Numbered from the stretch's first letter, positions 16,536 to 24,940 are shown. The stretch: 64,000 nucleotides of DNA from Pelagibius sp964472095 (GCA_964472095.1 CAYYIV010000009.1:62001-126000), one strand, 5' to 3'. Translations and numbers: made by a program. Notes: a model not told the origin generated them from the letters alone.

Positions 16536-17050
16536 AGGCGCTGTTGCTCGCCGCCCTGCTGCTGGCGGGCTCGTTGCCGGTCCTGGTGTTTCCTGCCTGG
16601 GCGGTGGAGCCGGCCGAGATGCTCGACGACCCGGTACTGGAGCAGCGCGCCCGCGACCTCTCCGCCGAGATCCGCTGCGTCGTCTGCCAGAACGAGTCGA
16701 TCGACTCGTCGAATGCCGAGATCGCCCGCGAAGTGCGCCTGCTGGTGCGCGAGCGCCTGGTCGCCGGCGACAGCGACCAGCAGGTATTCGACTACCTGGT
16801 GGCGCGCTACGGCGACTTCGTGCTGCTGCGCCCGCCGATGAAGCCGACCACCTACCTGCTGTGGTTCGGTCCCTTCGTCGTGCTGCTGCTCGGCGTGGTG
16901 GCGGTCTTCGTCTACTTCCGCGGCCAGCGCACGGCCGCGGCGATGCCGCCGGCGCTCAACGCAGAAGAGGAGGTGCGGCTCGCGCGGCTGCTCGCCGAAG
17001 AAACGCCGCGAGACACAAGGCCGCAAGAAGAAGGGCCGAAGCAGGCATGA
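16532..17050 (+). CDS. ccmH: Cytochrome c maturation redox protein CcmH (CcmL type)
   Basis: CcmH is a 172-residue periplasmic thiol protein of the heme lyase module. It has a signal peptide (residues 1-24), then the redox motif IRCVVCQNESI with C49 and C52. The conserved helical bundle (AEIAREVRLLVRERL, then FDYLVARYGDFVLLRPP) follows, and a C-terminal membrane anchor (about 112-130). Its Cys pair receives electrons from CcmG and reduces the apocytochrome. It is the short form without a fused TPR domain, since the TPR part is the separate ccmI gene, which overlaps it by 4 bases. Confidence 0.95.
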   Translation: MKALLLAALLLAGSLPVLVFPAWAVEPAEMLDDPVLEQRARDLSAEIRCVVCQNESIDSSNAEIAREVRLLVRERLVAGDSDQQVFDYLVARYGDFVLLRPPMKPTTYLLWFGPFVVLLLGVVAVFVYFRGQRTAAAMPPALNAEEEVRLARLLAEETPRDTRPQEEGPKQA

Positions 17051-18237
17051 TGTTCTGGGTTCTCGCCGCGGTGATGGCCGCGCTGCTGGTGCTGGCGCTG
17101 CTGTGGCCGCTGCTGCGCGCCCGCGGTGCTGCGCCGGCGGCGGCCGACTACGACCGGGCGGTCTACCGCGACCAGTTGAGTGAGCTGGAGCTGGACCTCC
17201 AGCGCGGCCTCATCGGCGCCGGCGAAGCCGAAGCGGCACGGCGCGAGATCGAACGCCGCCTGCTGCAGACGGAGGGCGGCAAGGTCGCGGCGCCTTCCGC
17301 CGGCGGTCCTTGGTTCCGCCGTCTGGCGCTGGCGCTGGTGGTGGCGCTGCCGCCGGCACTCGGGCTCGGCCTCTACCTGCAGCTCGGTACGCCCGATCTG
17401 CCCGGTCTGCCGCTGGCCGAGCGCGACCCCGGCGGCCCGGCGGAGCTGGCGATGCTGATCGAGCGGCTGCAGGCGCGCCTCGCCGACAACCCGCAGGACA
17501 TCGAGGCCCAGCTCGTCCTGGCTCAGCTGTTCGAGCGCGCCGGACGCTTCGAGGCGGCTGCGGCGCGCTACCGCGCCGCGATCGCGCTGATCGAGCAGCA
17601 AGGCGCGGTGCCGGCGGCCCTGCACGCCGCCCTCGGCGAGGCCCTGGTGGCTGCGGCCGGCGGGCAGGTCGGCCGCGATGCGCGCCTTGCCTTCGCCGCT
17701 GCTATCGAGGCCGATCCCGGCAACAGCCGTGCGCGCTTCTTCGCCGGCCTCGCCATGGCGCAGGACGGCCGCTTGCAGGAAGCCATCGCTGTCTGGCAGG
17801 ACCTCGCCGAGGACTCGCCGGCGGACGCACCCTGGCTGCCGCTGTTGCAGCAGCAGATCGCCTGGGCCGCCCGGGAACTGGGCATCGAGCCGCCGGCAAT
17901 GGCCCAGCCGCAATTGCCGGCTGAGCAGCCGTCGGCCGAACAACCGCCGGGACCGACTTCCTCCGACGTCGAGGCGGCCGAGGAGATGACGCCGCAAGAG
18001 CGCACGGCCTTCATCCGCTCCATGGTGGACCAGTTGGCCGCCCGCCTGGAGGCCGAGCCGGCAGACCCGGATGGCTGGCTGCGCCTTGCCCGTGCCCATG
18101 CGGTGCTGCTTGAGGACGACAATGCCAGGGCCGCCCTGGCCAGGGCCGAGGCCGAGATCGCGGCCCTGCCCGAGGGCTCGCCGGAGCGTGCCGCCCTCAC
18201 CCAGCGCCTCGAGGCGCAGCGCCGTCAGTTGCCGTAA
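17047..18237 (+). CDS. ccmI: Apocytochrome c chaperone CcmI (CycH)
   Basis: CcmI binds the C-terminal helix of apocytochrome c and delivers it to the CcmF/CcmH lyase. It has 396 residues. A first membrane segment (about 2-19) is followed by a cytoplasmic leucine-zipper-like stretch (YRDQLSELELDLQRGLIGAGEAEAARREI, quoted in parts: YRDQLSELELDLQ). A second membrane segment lies near 98-118. The long periplasmic region has TPR-like helices (AQLVLAQLFERAGRFEAAAARY). The C-terminal 70 residues add a further TPR-like repeat. It starts at the first of two ATG codons at 17047 and ends the ccm locus; a 168-base gap precedes the amino acid transporter genes. Confidence 0.93.
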   Translation: MMFWVLAAVMAALLVLALLWPLLRARGAAPAAADYDRAVYRDQLSELELDLQRGLIGAGEAEAARREIERRLLQTEGGKVAAPSAGGPWFRRLALALVVALPPALGLGLYLQLGTPDLPGLPLAERDPGGPAELAMLIERLQARLADNPQDIEAQLVLAQLFERAGRFEAAAARYRAAIALIEQQGAVPAALHAALGEALVAAAGGQVGRDARLAFAAAIEADPGNSRARFFAGLAMAQDGRLQEAIAVWQDLAEDSPADAPWLPLLQQQIAWAARELGIEPPAMAQPQLPAEQPSAEQPPGPTSSDVEAAEEMTPQERTAFIRSMVDQLAARLEAEPADPDGWLRLARAHAVLLEDDNARAALARAEAEIAALPEGSPERAALTQRLEAQRRQLP

Positions 18238-18364
18238 GCCGGAGCCCTGTCGGGCGCCGGCGGACGGTGTCGACAAAGCGCTGGAATCGTTCCAATTCAA
18301 AGGCAGATGTTCGGCACGGTTTTGCTTGGCAACCCTCTGAGGCTGCCTTACCGTCGATACCAAA

Positions 18365-18381
18365 GCGTCAAAAAATGACGC
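18365..18381 (+). promoter_or_regulatory. Inverted repeat in the leader of the amino acid transporter operon
   Basis: GCGTCA (18365-18370) and TGACGC (18376-18381) flank five adenines, 24 bases upstream of the TTG start at 18406. It could be a small operator or a leader hairpin. A TTGGCA box (18326-18331) upstream may belong to the promoter; its -10 is poor. Confidence 0.35.
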
Positions 18382-18405
18382 CGGGCTCACTGGGAGTTTG
18401 AGCTT

Positions 18406-19212
18406 TTGGCTTTAGCGGAGACGGGGACCGCGACGGCCGCAGCCTCTGCGGCTTTGGTCGCTGAAGATATTCACAAGTCCTTCGGCGAACTGGAAGTTCT
18501 GAAGGGTGTTTCGCTGACGGCGCGCGAAGGCGACGTGATCGCCATGTTGGGCTCCAGCGGCTCCGGCAAGAGCACCTTCCTGCGCTGCATGAACCTGCTC
18601 GAGCGGCCCAACGCCGGGCGCATCACGGTGGCCGGTGAGACCCTGCGCCTGAAGCCCGCCAAGCAGGGCGGCGGGCTGGAGGCCGAGGACGCCGAGCAGA
18701 TCCGCCGCATCCGCGCCCGCCTCGCCATGGTCTTCCAGAGCTTCAACCTGTGGTCCCACATGACGGTGCTGCAGAACGTTATCGAAGCGCCGATCCATGT
18801 GTTGAAGCGGCCCAAGGCCGAAGCCGTCGAGTACGCTGACAAGATCTTGCAGAAGGTCGGCCTCTACGACCGACGTGACTACTACCCGGCGCACCTTTCC
18901 GGCGGCCAGCAGCAGCGCGTCGCCATTGCCCGGGCGCTGGCGATGGACCCGGCGGTGATGCTGTTCGACGAACCCACTTCGGCGCTGGATCCGGAACTGG
19001 TCGGCGAGGTGTTGCGGGTGATCCGCGGCCTGGCCGAAGAGGGCCGCACCATGATCGTGGTGACCCACGAGATGGGCTTTGCCCGCGAGGTGTCGAGCGA
19101 GACGGTGTTCCTGCACCAGGGCCGCGTCGAGGAGCAGGGTCCGCCCAAGGAGGTCTTCAGCAACCCGCGCTCCGAGCGCTTTCGACAATTTTTGGAGGGC
19201 AACCTGAAATGA
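18406..19212 (+). CDS. Polar amino acid ABC transporter ATPase (HisP/ArtP class)
   Basis: This 268-residue ATPase is of the polar amino acid uptake (PAAT) family. Walker A is GSSGSGKST, Q-loop VFQSFNLWSHMT, signature LSGGQQQRVAIARALA, Walker B VMLFDEPTSALDPEL and switch His THEMGFAREV. The insert between Walker A and Q-loop is long, as in HisP. The start is TTG at 18406, since no ATG or GTG lies in a good position; a GGGAG ribosome site stands 7-11 bases before it. The N-terminal 18 residues are Ala/Thr-rich and not part of the fold. Together with the binding protein and two permeases that follow it forms a complete importer, probably for basic amino acids or histidine. Confidence 0.92.
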   Translation: MALAETGTATAAASAALVAEDIHKSFGELEVLKGVSLTAREGDVIAMLGSSGSGKSTFLRCMNLLERPNAGRITVAGETLRLKPAKQGGGLEAEDAEQIRRIRARLAMVFQSFNLWSHMTVLQNVIEAPIHVLKRPKAEAVEYADKILQKVGLYDRRDYYPAHLSGGQQQRVAIARALAMDPAVMLFDEPTSALDPELVGEVLRVIRGLAEEGRTMIVVTHEMGFAREVSSETVFLHQGRVEEQGPPKEVFSNPRSERFRQFLEGNLK

Positions 19213-19288
19213 CAGGCCGCGCTCCGCGGTCCCGCAGCATCCCGGCGGTGGACCGGAACAGAACAGCAAACCCAAATGGAGGCAACTC

Positions 19289-20080
19289 GTGAAGAAGCTA
19301 ATCTCTGCGGTCTTCGTCGCCGCATTGGCAATCGGAGCTACCCTGGGCGCCACCCAGGCCGACGCCAAGGAATGGAAGAAGGTGCGCATCGGCGTCGAAG
19401 GCGCCTACCCCCCGTTCAGTGAAGTCACAGCCGACGGCAAGCTCGTCGGTTTCGACATCGACATCGCCAATGCGCTCTGCGCGGAGATGAAGGTGGAGTG
19501 CGAACTGATCACCCAGGACTGGGACGGCATCATCCCGGCACTGAATGCGCGCAAGTACGACGCCATCATCGCTTCGATGTCGATCACCGATGAGCGCAAG
19601 GAAAAGGTCGACTTCACCAGCAAGTACTACAACACCCCGGCCAAGTTCGTGCGCAAGAAGGGCTCGGGCATCGAGATCACCGAAGAAGGCTTGAAGGGCA
19701 AGGTGGTCGGCGTGCAGCGAGCCACCATCCACGACAACTTCGTCACCGAGGTCTACGGCGGTGCGGCGGAGGTGAAGCGCTACGGTTCCCAGGACGAGGC
19801 CTATCTCGACATGGTCGCCGGCCGCCTCGACCTGCTGCTCGCCGATTCCGTGGCGATGGACGGCGGCTTCCTGCAGACCGAGGCCGGCAAGGACTACGAG
19901 TTCGTCGGTCCGGACTTCAACGATCCGAAATACTTCGGCGACGGTGCCGGTATTGCCCTGCGCAAGGGCGAGGACGACCTGCGGCAGATGCTCAACGCCG
20001 CCATCGAGGCGATCCGCGCCAACGGCACCTACAAGGCCATCCAGGACAAGTATTTCGACTACGATGTGTACGGCAGCTAA
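19289..20080 (+). CDS. Periplasmic basic amino acid-binding protein (ArgT/HisJ-like)
   Basis: This 263-residue family 3 solute-binding protein has a signal peptide (residues 1-26, ending near TQADA/KEW). The mature start KVRIGVEGAYPPFSEVTADG and the GFDIDIANALCAEM segment are diagnostic of the lysine/arginine/ornithine and histidine group. Also present are DWDGIIPALNARKYDAIIAS, with SMSITDERKEKVDFTSKYY after it. Two Cys residues in LCAEMKVECELI match the conserved disulfide of ArgT/HisJ. It starts at GTG 19289, 8 bases after GGAGG. The exact ligand (Arg, Lys, His, ornithine or octopine-like) cannot be decided by eye. Confidence 0.9.
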   Translation: MKKLISAVFVAALAIGATLGATQADAKEWKKVRIGVEGAYPPFSEVTADGKLVGFDIDIANALCAEMKVECELITQDWDGIIPALNARKYDAIIASMSITDERKEKVDFTSKYYNTPAKFVRKKGSGIEITEEGLKGKVVGVQRATIHDNFVTEVYGGAAEVKRYGSQDEAYLDMVAGRLDLLLADSVAMDGGFLQTEAGKDYEFVGPDFNDPKYFGDGAGIALRKGEDDLRQMLNAAIEAIRANGTYKAIQDKYFDYDVYGS

Positions 20081-20105
20081 GGCGGTCATGATCTCCGCTT
20101 GAACG

Positions 20106-20137
20106 AACGCCACCGTCGAAGCCTCGACGGTGGCGTT
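20106..20137 (+). terminator. Perfect 14-bp hairpin after the binding-protein gene
   Basis: Bases 20106-20119 pair perfectly with 20124-20137 around an AGCC tetraloop, and the following bases are TCGCTTT. It lies 26 bases after the binding-protein stop and 53 bases before the permease gene. It is strong enough to act as a partial terminator or 3' stabiliser that gives excess binding protein over permease, as in classic histidine-type operons. Confidence 0.7.
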
Positions 20138-20190
20138 TCGCTTTGCGATTCCCCTCTCGCGGTGCGACCGGCCCGGCCTGGGAGACGACC

Positions 20191-20877
20191 ATGGATGAAC
20201 TGATCGCCCGACTGCCTTTCCTTCTGCAAGGGGCGCTGGTCACCGTTTCGGTATCGCTGATCTCCGCGGTGATCGCCGTTGTGCTCGGCCTGATCACCGC
20301 CGTGGCCAAGCTCTCGAAGTCGCGTTTCGCCCTCGGGGCGGCCACGGTCTACACGACGGTGATCCGCGGGGTTCCCGACCTGCTCATGATGCTGCTGCTC
20401 TTTTTCGGCGGGCAGGTACTGGTCAACGACATCGGTGCCTACTTCGGATGGGACTACATCGACATCGATCCCTTTACCGCGGGGACGCTGACCATCGGTT
20501 TCATCTTCGGCGCCTACATGGGCGAAACCTTCCGGGGCGCTTTCCTCGCGGTGCCGGAGGGCCTGCTGGAGGCCGGCTATGCCTACGGCATGTCGAAGCG
20601 CCAGGTCTTCACCCGCATCCTGGTGCCGCAGATGATGCGCCATGCCTTGCCGGGCATCGGCAACAACTGGCTGGTGCTGATGAAGTCGACGGCGCTAGTA
20701 GCGGTGATCGGCCTCAACGAAATGGTGTTCCGCGCTGGCCAGGCGGGCGGCTCGACGCGCGAGCCATTCATCTTCTACCTCTTCGTCGCTTTCATGTTCC
20801 TTGCCTTCACGACGCTTTCGATCTGGGGTCTGCGCTGGGCGGAGGTGCGCTACAGTGTCGGCGTGCGGCGGGCCTGA
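20191..20877 (+). CDS. Polar amino acid ABC permease (HisQ/ArtQ-like)
   Basis: This 228-residue inner-membrane permease is of the PAAT family, with about five membrane segments. It has FLLQGALVTVSVSLISAVIA at the N-terminus, VIRGVPDLLMMLLLFFG, and the EAA-loop MGETFRGAFLAVPEGLLEAG followed by AYGMSKRQVFTRILVPQMMR, which contacts the ATPase. ATG at 20191 was chosen because the upstream in-frame extension falls in the hairpin region. It ends 3 bases before the second permease gene, with which it should form the heterodimeric channel. Confidence 0.92.
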   Translation: MDELIARLPFLLQGALVTVSVSLISAVIAVVLGLITAVAKLSKSRFALGAATVYTTVIRGVPDLLMMLLLFFGGQVLVNDIGAYFGWDYIDIDPFTAGTLTIGFIFGAYMGETFRGAFLAVPEGLLEAGYAYGMSKRQVFTRILVPQMMRHALPGIGNNWLVLMKSTALVAVIGLNEMVFRAGQAGGSTREPFIFYLFVAFMFLAFTTLSIWGLRWAEVRYSVGVRRA

Positions 20878-20880
20878 GCC

Positions 20881-21615
20881 ATGGATTTCTCTCCGATCTT
20901 CGACAACTACCAGCTCTACCTCGAAGGCCTCGTTACGACGGTCAAGCTGGTCGGCATGTCACTGATCATCGGACTGATCATGGCGGTGCCGCTGGCCATC
21001 CTGCGGACGTCGAGCAATCCGCTGGTGAACGGCCCGGTCTGGGCCTTCACATATTTCTTCCGCGGCACGCCTCTGCTGGTGCAGATGTTCCTGGTCTACT
21101 ACGGGCTCGGCCAGCTGCAGTTCATGATCGATCTCAGCCAGCGCTTCGATTTCCTGAAGGATGCCTATTGGTATGCGCTCTTCGCCTTCACGCTGAATAC
21201 CGGCGCCTACACGACGGAGATCATCCGCGGGGCCATCGTGGGCACGCCCTATGGTGAGATCGAAGCGGCGCGGGCCTGCGGCATGTCGAAGGACCAGACC
21301 TACCGCCGGGTCATCCTGCCGAGCGCCTTCCGCCGCGCCCTGCCGGCTTATTCCAACGAGGTGATCTTCATGCTGCATGGCTCGGCCATCGCCAGTGTCA
21401 TCACCATCATCGATCTGACCGGTGCCGCGCGCATTGTGAACTCCCGCTACTTCACCCCCTACGAGGCCTTCATTTCGGCGGCTGTCCTCTACCTCTGCCT
21501 GACCTTCCTCATCGTTGCGGCCTTCAGGCGGCTCGAGCAGCACTGGTTCGCCCACCTGCGCCCGCGCGAGGAAACCTCGGGCAAGGGCAAGGAAAAGGCG
21601 GGCCAGACAGCCTAG
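20881..21615 (+). CDS. Polar amino acid ABC permease (HisM/ArtM-like)
   Basis: This is the 244-residue second permease of the same importer. It has LEGLVTTVKLVGMSLIIGLI, then the conserved FTYFFRGTPLLVQMFLVYYG. The EAA-loop is NTGAYTTEIIRGAIVGTPYG, followed by EAARACGMSKDQTYRRVILP. The FRGTPLLVQ motif is characteristic of HisM and related proteins. The C-terminal 30 residues are charged and Lys-rich. It is the last gene of the transporter cluster; only 49 bases separate it from the acetyltransferase gene, which may be read through. Confidence 0.92.
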   Translation: MDFSPIFDNYQLYLEGLVTTVKLVGMSLIIGLIMAVPLAILRTSSNPLVNGPVWAFTYFFRGTPLLVQMFLVYYGLGQLQFMIDLSQRFDFLKDAYWYALFAFTLNTGAYTTEIIRGAIVGTPYGEIEAARACGMSKDQTYRRVILPSAFRRALPAYSNEVIFMLHGSAIASVITIIDLTGAARIVNSRYFTPYEAFISAAVLYLCLTFLIVAAFRRLEQHWFAHLRPREETSGKGKEKAGQTA

Positions 21616-21664
21616 GGGCGTGTAGAAATCAGGCTCGGCCGACGCCTTTACACGGTTCCTGAAA

Positions 21665-22327
21665 ATGTCCCGACTTGATCCTTCAAAGGCACATCCGATG
21701 GTCATGCCTGACGGCACGGTCATCCGCGAGGTCGTGCACCTGAACCAAGTGATCGACCATCCGCGCATCGAGGTCGGCGCGCACAGCTACTATCACGATT
21801 TTCAGCTGCGCGATGATTACGCGGCGACCATCGCGCCCTACCTTTTTGCCTTCAGCAGAGAGAGGCTGGTGATCGGCAAATTCGTTCAGATCGCCCACGG
21901 CGTGCGCTTCATCACCAGTTCCGCCAATCACCGGATGGACGGTTTCTCCACCTATCCCTTCTGGAACTTCATGATGACGCCGCAGACCTCCAACGACGAG
22001 ATCAAGTCGGTCCTGGATACGCTGAGCGACAAGGGCGATACAGTGATCGGCAACGACGTCTGGCTGGGGATGGACGCCATGGTCATGCCGGGCGTGACCA
22101 TCGGGGATGGCGCCATCGTTTCTGCCCGCGCGGTCGTGGTGAAGGACGTGGCGCCCTACACGATTGTCGGCGGCAATCCGGCGCGCGCCCTGAAGCAGCG
22201 CTTCCCGCAGCCGGTGATCGAGGCCCTCATGGAGATCCGCTGGTGGGACTGGCCGCTGGACAAGATCGAGGCCAACCTCGATGTCATTCAAGGCGCCGAT
22301 CTGGCGACTCTGAAAGCCCTTGTCTGA
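21665..22327 (+). CDS. CatB/Vat-like xenobiotic O-acetyltransferase (left-handed beta-helix)
   Basis: This 220-residue hexapeptide-repeat protein is of the type B chloramphenicol/streptogramin acetyltransferase group. The N-terminal part has IEVGAHSYYHDFQLRD. The catalytic-His region is ITSSANHRMDGFSTYPF. The beta-helix core is VIGNDVWLGMDAMVMPGVTI, then GDGAIVSARAVVVKDVAPY and IVGGNPARALKQRF. These enzymes transfer acetyl groups from acetyl-CoA to hydroxyls. Many chromosomal members have no proven antibiotic substrate, so a resistance role should not be assumed. It is convergent with the flavin reductase-like gene with a 10-base gap. Confidence 0.88.
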   Translation: MSRLDPSKAHPMVMPDGTVIREVVHLNQVIDHPRIEVGAHSYYHDFQLRDDYAATIAPYLFAFSRERLVIGKFVQIAHGVRFITSSANHRMDGFSTYPFWNFMMTPQTSNDEIKSVLDTLSDKGDTVIGNDVWLGMDAMVMPGVTIGDGAIVSARAVVVKDVAPYTIVGGNPARALKQRFPQPVIEALMEIRWWDWPLDKIEANLDVIQGADLATLKALV

Positions 22328-22337
22328 ATCGGCTTTT

Positions 22338-22898
22338 CTAAAGCATCTCCGGCCGGAACCGCGCGCGGCGGCTGATGATCTTCCCCGAGACCATGAAGAC
22401 GCCGTCGCCGGTGTAGTGCAGCGTTTCCGGATGCTTCGGCCGCGGCGCCACCTCAGCCTTCACCACCTCGAAGATGAAGAAGTTGTAGCGCTCGACCAGG
22501 GAGTCGTCATGCAGGCGGCATTCGAAAGCGGCGTGGCACTCGCGGATCAGCGGCACCTTCACGGCCCGGGCCTTCTCGGCGGTCAGCCCGAAGCGCTCGA
22601 ACTTGTCGACCACGCCGCCGGTCGTGTTGCCGATGCCGACAACTTCGTCGGTCAGCGCCGTGGTCGGCAGGTTGATGACGCATTCGCCGCTGTTGCGGAT
22701 CAATTCGAAGCTGTGGTTGCCGGCCGAGATCATGCAGCCGAGCAGGGCGGGCGTGAACTCCATGACCGTGTGCCAGCCCATGGTCATGATGTTGGTCTCG
22801 CCGCGCCAGGCGGAGGAAACCAGAACGATCGGACCGGGCTCGAGATAGCGGCGCACCTGGGAGACCGGCAGGTCGACCTTGTTGTGGTGCCGCGCCAT
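22338..22898 (-). CDS. Flavin reductase-like FMN-binding split-barrel protein
   Basis: This 186-residue protein resembles the flavin reductase-like domain family (DIM6/NTAB). PGPIVLVSSAWRGETNIMTM and GWHTVMEFTPALLGCMI form the FMN-binding first strands. ECVINLPTTALTDEVVGIGN and KVPLIRECHAAFECRL follow; IREC/AAFECR is typical for the family. Members bind FMN and reduce flavins or act as small oxidoreductases. ATG at 22898 was chosen; the open frame upstream crosses the tRNA gene and is not coding. It lies 58 bases downstream of the tRNA on the same strand and could share its promoter. Confidence 0.88.
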   Translation of the reverse strand: MARHHNKVDLPVSQVRRYLEPGPIVLVSSAWRGETNIMTMGWHTVMEFTPALLGCMISAGNHSFELIRNSGECVINLPTTALTDEVVGIGNTTGGVVDKFERFGLTAEKARAVKVPLIRECHAAFECRLHDDSLVERYNFFIFEVVKAEVAPRPKHPETLHYTGDGVFMVSGKIISRRARFRPEML

Positions 22899-22956
22899 CA
22901 GCGTTCCCCACGGGCCGCGCAGAGCGGCGAGGGCAGGTTCAACAGGAAGAGGGAAG

Positions 22957-23032
<76 letters not shown>

Positions 23033-23123
23033 ACAAAACCGGGTGCCGGGGCAGGCAAAACCGCCGCGGCATGGGATCTGCCCAGGCCGGATTCCCAAGT
23101 GAAAACCGGCCACAAGCGGGCGG

Positions 23124-23152
23124 ATAATGTGGACAAGGCCGGGTCCTGTCAA
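23124..23152 (-). promoter_or_regulatory. Near-consensus sigma-70 promoter of the tRNA-Ala gene
   Basis: On the minus strand TTGACA (23147-23152) is followed after exactly 17 bases by CATTAT (23124-23129). The -35 is perfect and the -10 matches 4 to 5 of 6. Initiation would be near 23117, about 85 bases before the tRNA 5' end. Confidence 0.8.
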
Positions 23153-23292
23153 GCGAGGCGTTCGGCTCCGCTTTGGCCCGGGTTTCCCGCAAGATGCGAC
23201 CGCTTGTCTCCAGCCAAACCGCTGGTTAGGGTAGCGGCCACCCGTTTCCGAAGTCTTTCCGTCGACCCGCCGAGAGGTTGTAAAGCCGAGCG

Positions 23293-23601
23293 ATGATCAT
23301 CCTGGGCCCGCTTATCCAAATCATCATCATTGCGCTGAATGTCTACGTCTGGATGGTGATCGCCTCGGCGATCCTCTCCTGGCTGGTGCACTTCGGCGTC
23401 ATCAACACCCGCAACCAGTTCGTCTCCATGATCGGCGAGTTCCTCTGGCGGGTGACCGAGCCGGCGCTGAGGCCGATCCGCCGCGTCATGCCCAATCTCG
23501 GCGGCATCGATATTTCGCCGATCATCCTGATTCTCCTCATTTATTTCCTCCAGATGGTGCTCCAGAACATCCTCTTCTCGCTCTACAGCAGTGGGCTCTG
23601 A
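23293..23601 (+). CDS. YggT family membrane protein
   Basis: This 102-residue protein has two membrane segments: ILGPLIQIIIIALNVYVWMV near the N-terminus and SPIILILLIYFLQMVLQNIL near the C-terminus. Between them lies the conserved loop WRVTEPALRPIRRVMPNLGG, with the EPxLxPIRR motif that marks the YggT family. YggT proteins are linked to osmotic tolerance and to membrane or chloroplast nucleoid organisation in other groups; the biochemical role is unknown. It overlaps the following DUF167 gene by 11 bases, a pairing widespread in Proteobacteria. Confidence 0.92.
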   Translation: MIILGPLIQIIIIALNVYVWMVIASAILSWLVHFGVINTRNQFVSMIGEFLWRVTEPALRPIRRVMPNLGGIDISPIILILLIYFLQMVLQNILFSLYSSGL

Positions 23602-23920
23602 CGGCGCGCCCTTCCGCGAGGGGAGCGATTGCCTGCTGGTCGACATCCGCCTGCAGCCCGGCGCCAGCCGGGCCCGGGTGGACGGCCTCGCGGTGCTGGA
23701 CGACGGGGCCACGGTGCTCAAGGTGCGCGTCACCGAGCCGCCGGAAGACGGCAAAGCAAATGCCGCCCTGATCAAGCTGCTTGCCAAGGCCTGGAAGCGC
23801 CCGAAGTCGGCGCTGACCCTGGTGGCCGGCCACACGGACCGCCGCAAGACCCTGGCGGTGGCGGGCGATCCGGCGGCAGTGAGGCGCGATCTCGACCGCT
23901 GGCTGGCGGCCCTGGGCTAG
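23591..23920 (+). CDS. DUF167 (YggU) family protein
   Basis: This is a 109-residue small soluble protein. Motifs are LVDIRLQPGASRARVDGL, VLKVRVTEPPEDGKANAALI (the PPxxGxAN motif is diagnostic) and KRPKSALTLVAGHTDRRK with the basic surface typical of the family. Its function is unknown. The start overlaps the yggT-type gene by 11 bases, so the two are translationally coupled, and folD follows 87 bases later in the same direction. Confidence 0.93.
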   Translation: MGSDGAPFREGSDCLLVDIRLQPGASRARVDGLAVLDDGATVLKVRVTEPPEDGKANAALIKLLAKAWKRPKSALTLVAGHTDRRKTLAVAGDPAAVRRDLDRWLAALG

Positions 23921-24007
23921 ACGGCGGCGCAATCGGGAGGGTGCCGGCGGCCCGGCTCGGCTGAACTGGCGGCGCCCGAAGGAAGCGGAGAAAGAGGGAG
24001 TGAAGCC

Positions 24008-24937
24008 TTGAGCAGCGCAGCAACCCAGACGGCCGGTGGCGCCGACCTGATCGACGGCAAGGCCTTCGCGGCCGGCCTGCGCGGCCGTGTCGCCGCCGCC
24101 GCCGCGGAGCTGAAGGCCCGGCACGGCGTGACGCCGGGCCTCGCCGTGGTGCTGGTCGGCGAGGATCCGGCAAGCCAGGTCTACGTGCGCTCCAAGGGCA
24201 AGCAGACGGTGGAGGCTGGGATGAACTCCTTCGAGCACAGGCTCGACGCCACCACCGATGAGGCGACGCTGCTGGCCAAGGTGGCCGAACTGAACGCCGA
24301 CCCCGCCGTACACGGCATCCTGGTTCAGTTGCCGCTGCCGCCGCAGATCGACACGCAGACCGTGATCGCCGCCATCGATCCGGACAAGGACGTCGACGGC
24401 TTCCACGTGATCAACGCCGGGCGCCTGATGACCGGAGGGCGCGGCGCCGAAGCGCCGCTGGTGCCCTGCACGCCGCTCGGCTGCCTCATGCTGCTGAAGG
24501 ATCGCCTTGGTGACTTGAGCGGCCTCAATGCCGTGGTGGTCGGTCGCTCCAACATCGTCGGCAAGCCGATGGCCCAGCTGCTGCTGGCCGAGAGCTGCAC
24601 CGTCACAATCGCCCACAGCCGCACCAGGGACCTGCCCGCGGCCTGCCGCAGCGCCGACATTCTGGTCGCCGCCGTTGGCCGGCCGGAGATGGTCAGGGGC
24701 AACTGGGTGAAGCCCGGCGCCACGGTGATTGACGTGGGCATCAACCGCATCGACGCCGGCGGTGGCAAGACCCGCCTGGTCGGCGACGTCGCCTTCGACG
24801 AGGCCGCGACCGTGGCCGGCGCCATCACGCCGGTGCCCGGCGGCGTCGGCCCGATGACCATCGCCGTCCTGCTGGCCAACACGGTGACCGCCGCCTGCCG
24901 CCAGGCCGGCCTGCCCGCGCCGGACCTCGGCGCTTAG
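24008..24937 (+). CDS. folD: Bifunctional methylenetetrahydrofolate dehydrogenase/cyclohydrolase FolD
   Basis: FolD interconverts 5,10-methylene- and 10-formyl-tetrahydrofolate with NADP, feeding purine and formyl-Met synthesis. It has 309 residues. The catalytic Tyr and Lys lie in SQVYVRSKGKQTVEAGM. The PVHGILVQLPLPP-like motif appears as AVHGILVQLPLPPQ. Next come PDKDVDGFHVINAGRL and the Rossmann motif VVVGRSNIVGKPMAQLLL. The C-terminal VPGGVGPMTIAVLLANTV is also diagnostic. The start codon is TTG at 24008 in the pattern GGAGTGAAGCCTTG. It is convergent with the DUF3253 gene with a 3-base gap. Confidence 0.96.
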   Translation: MSSAATQTAGGADLIDGKAFAAGLRGRVAAAAAELKARHGVTPGLAVVLVGEDPASQVYVRSKGKQTVEAGMNSFEHRLDATTDEATLLAKVAELNADPAVHGILVQLPLPPQIDTQTVIAAIDPDKDVDGFHVINAGRLMTGGRGAEAPLVPCTPLGCLMLLKDRLGDLSGLNAVVVGRSNIVGKPMAQLLLAESCTVTIAHSRTRDLPAACRSADILVAAVGRPEMVRGNWVKPGATVIDVGINRIDAGGGKTRLVGDVAFDEAATVAGAITPVPGGVGPMTIAVLLANTVTAACRQAGLPAPDLGA

Positions 24938-24940
24938 CCG

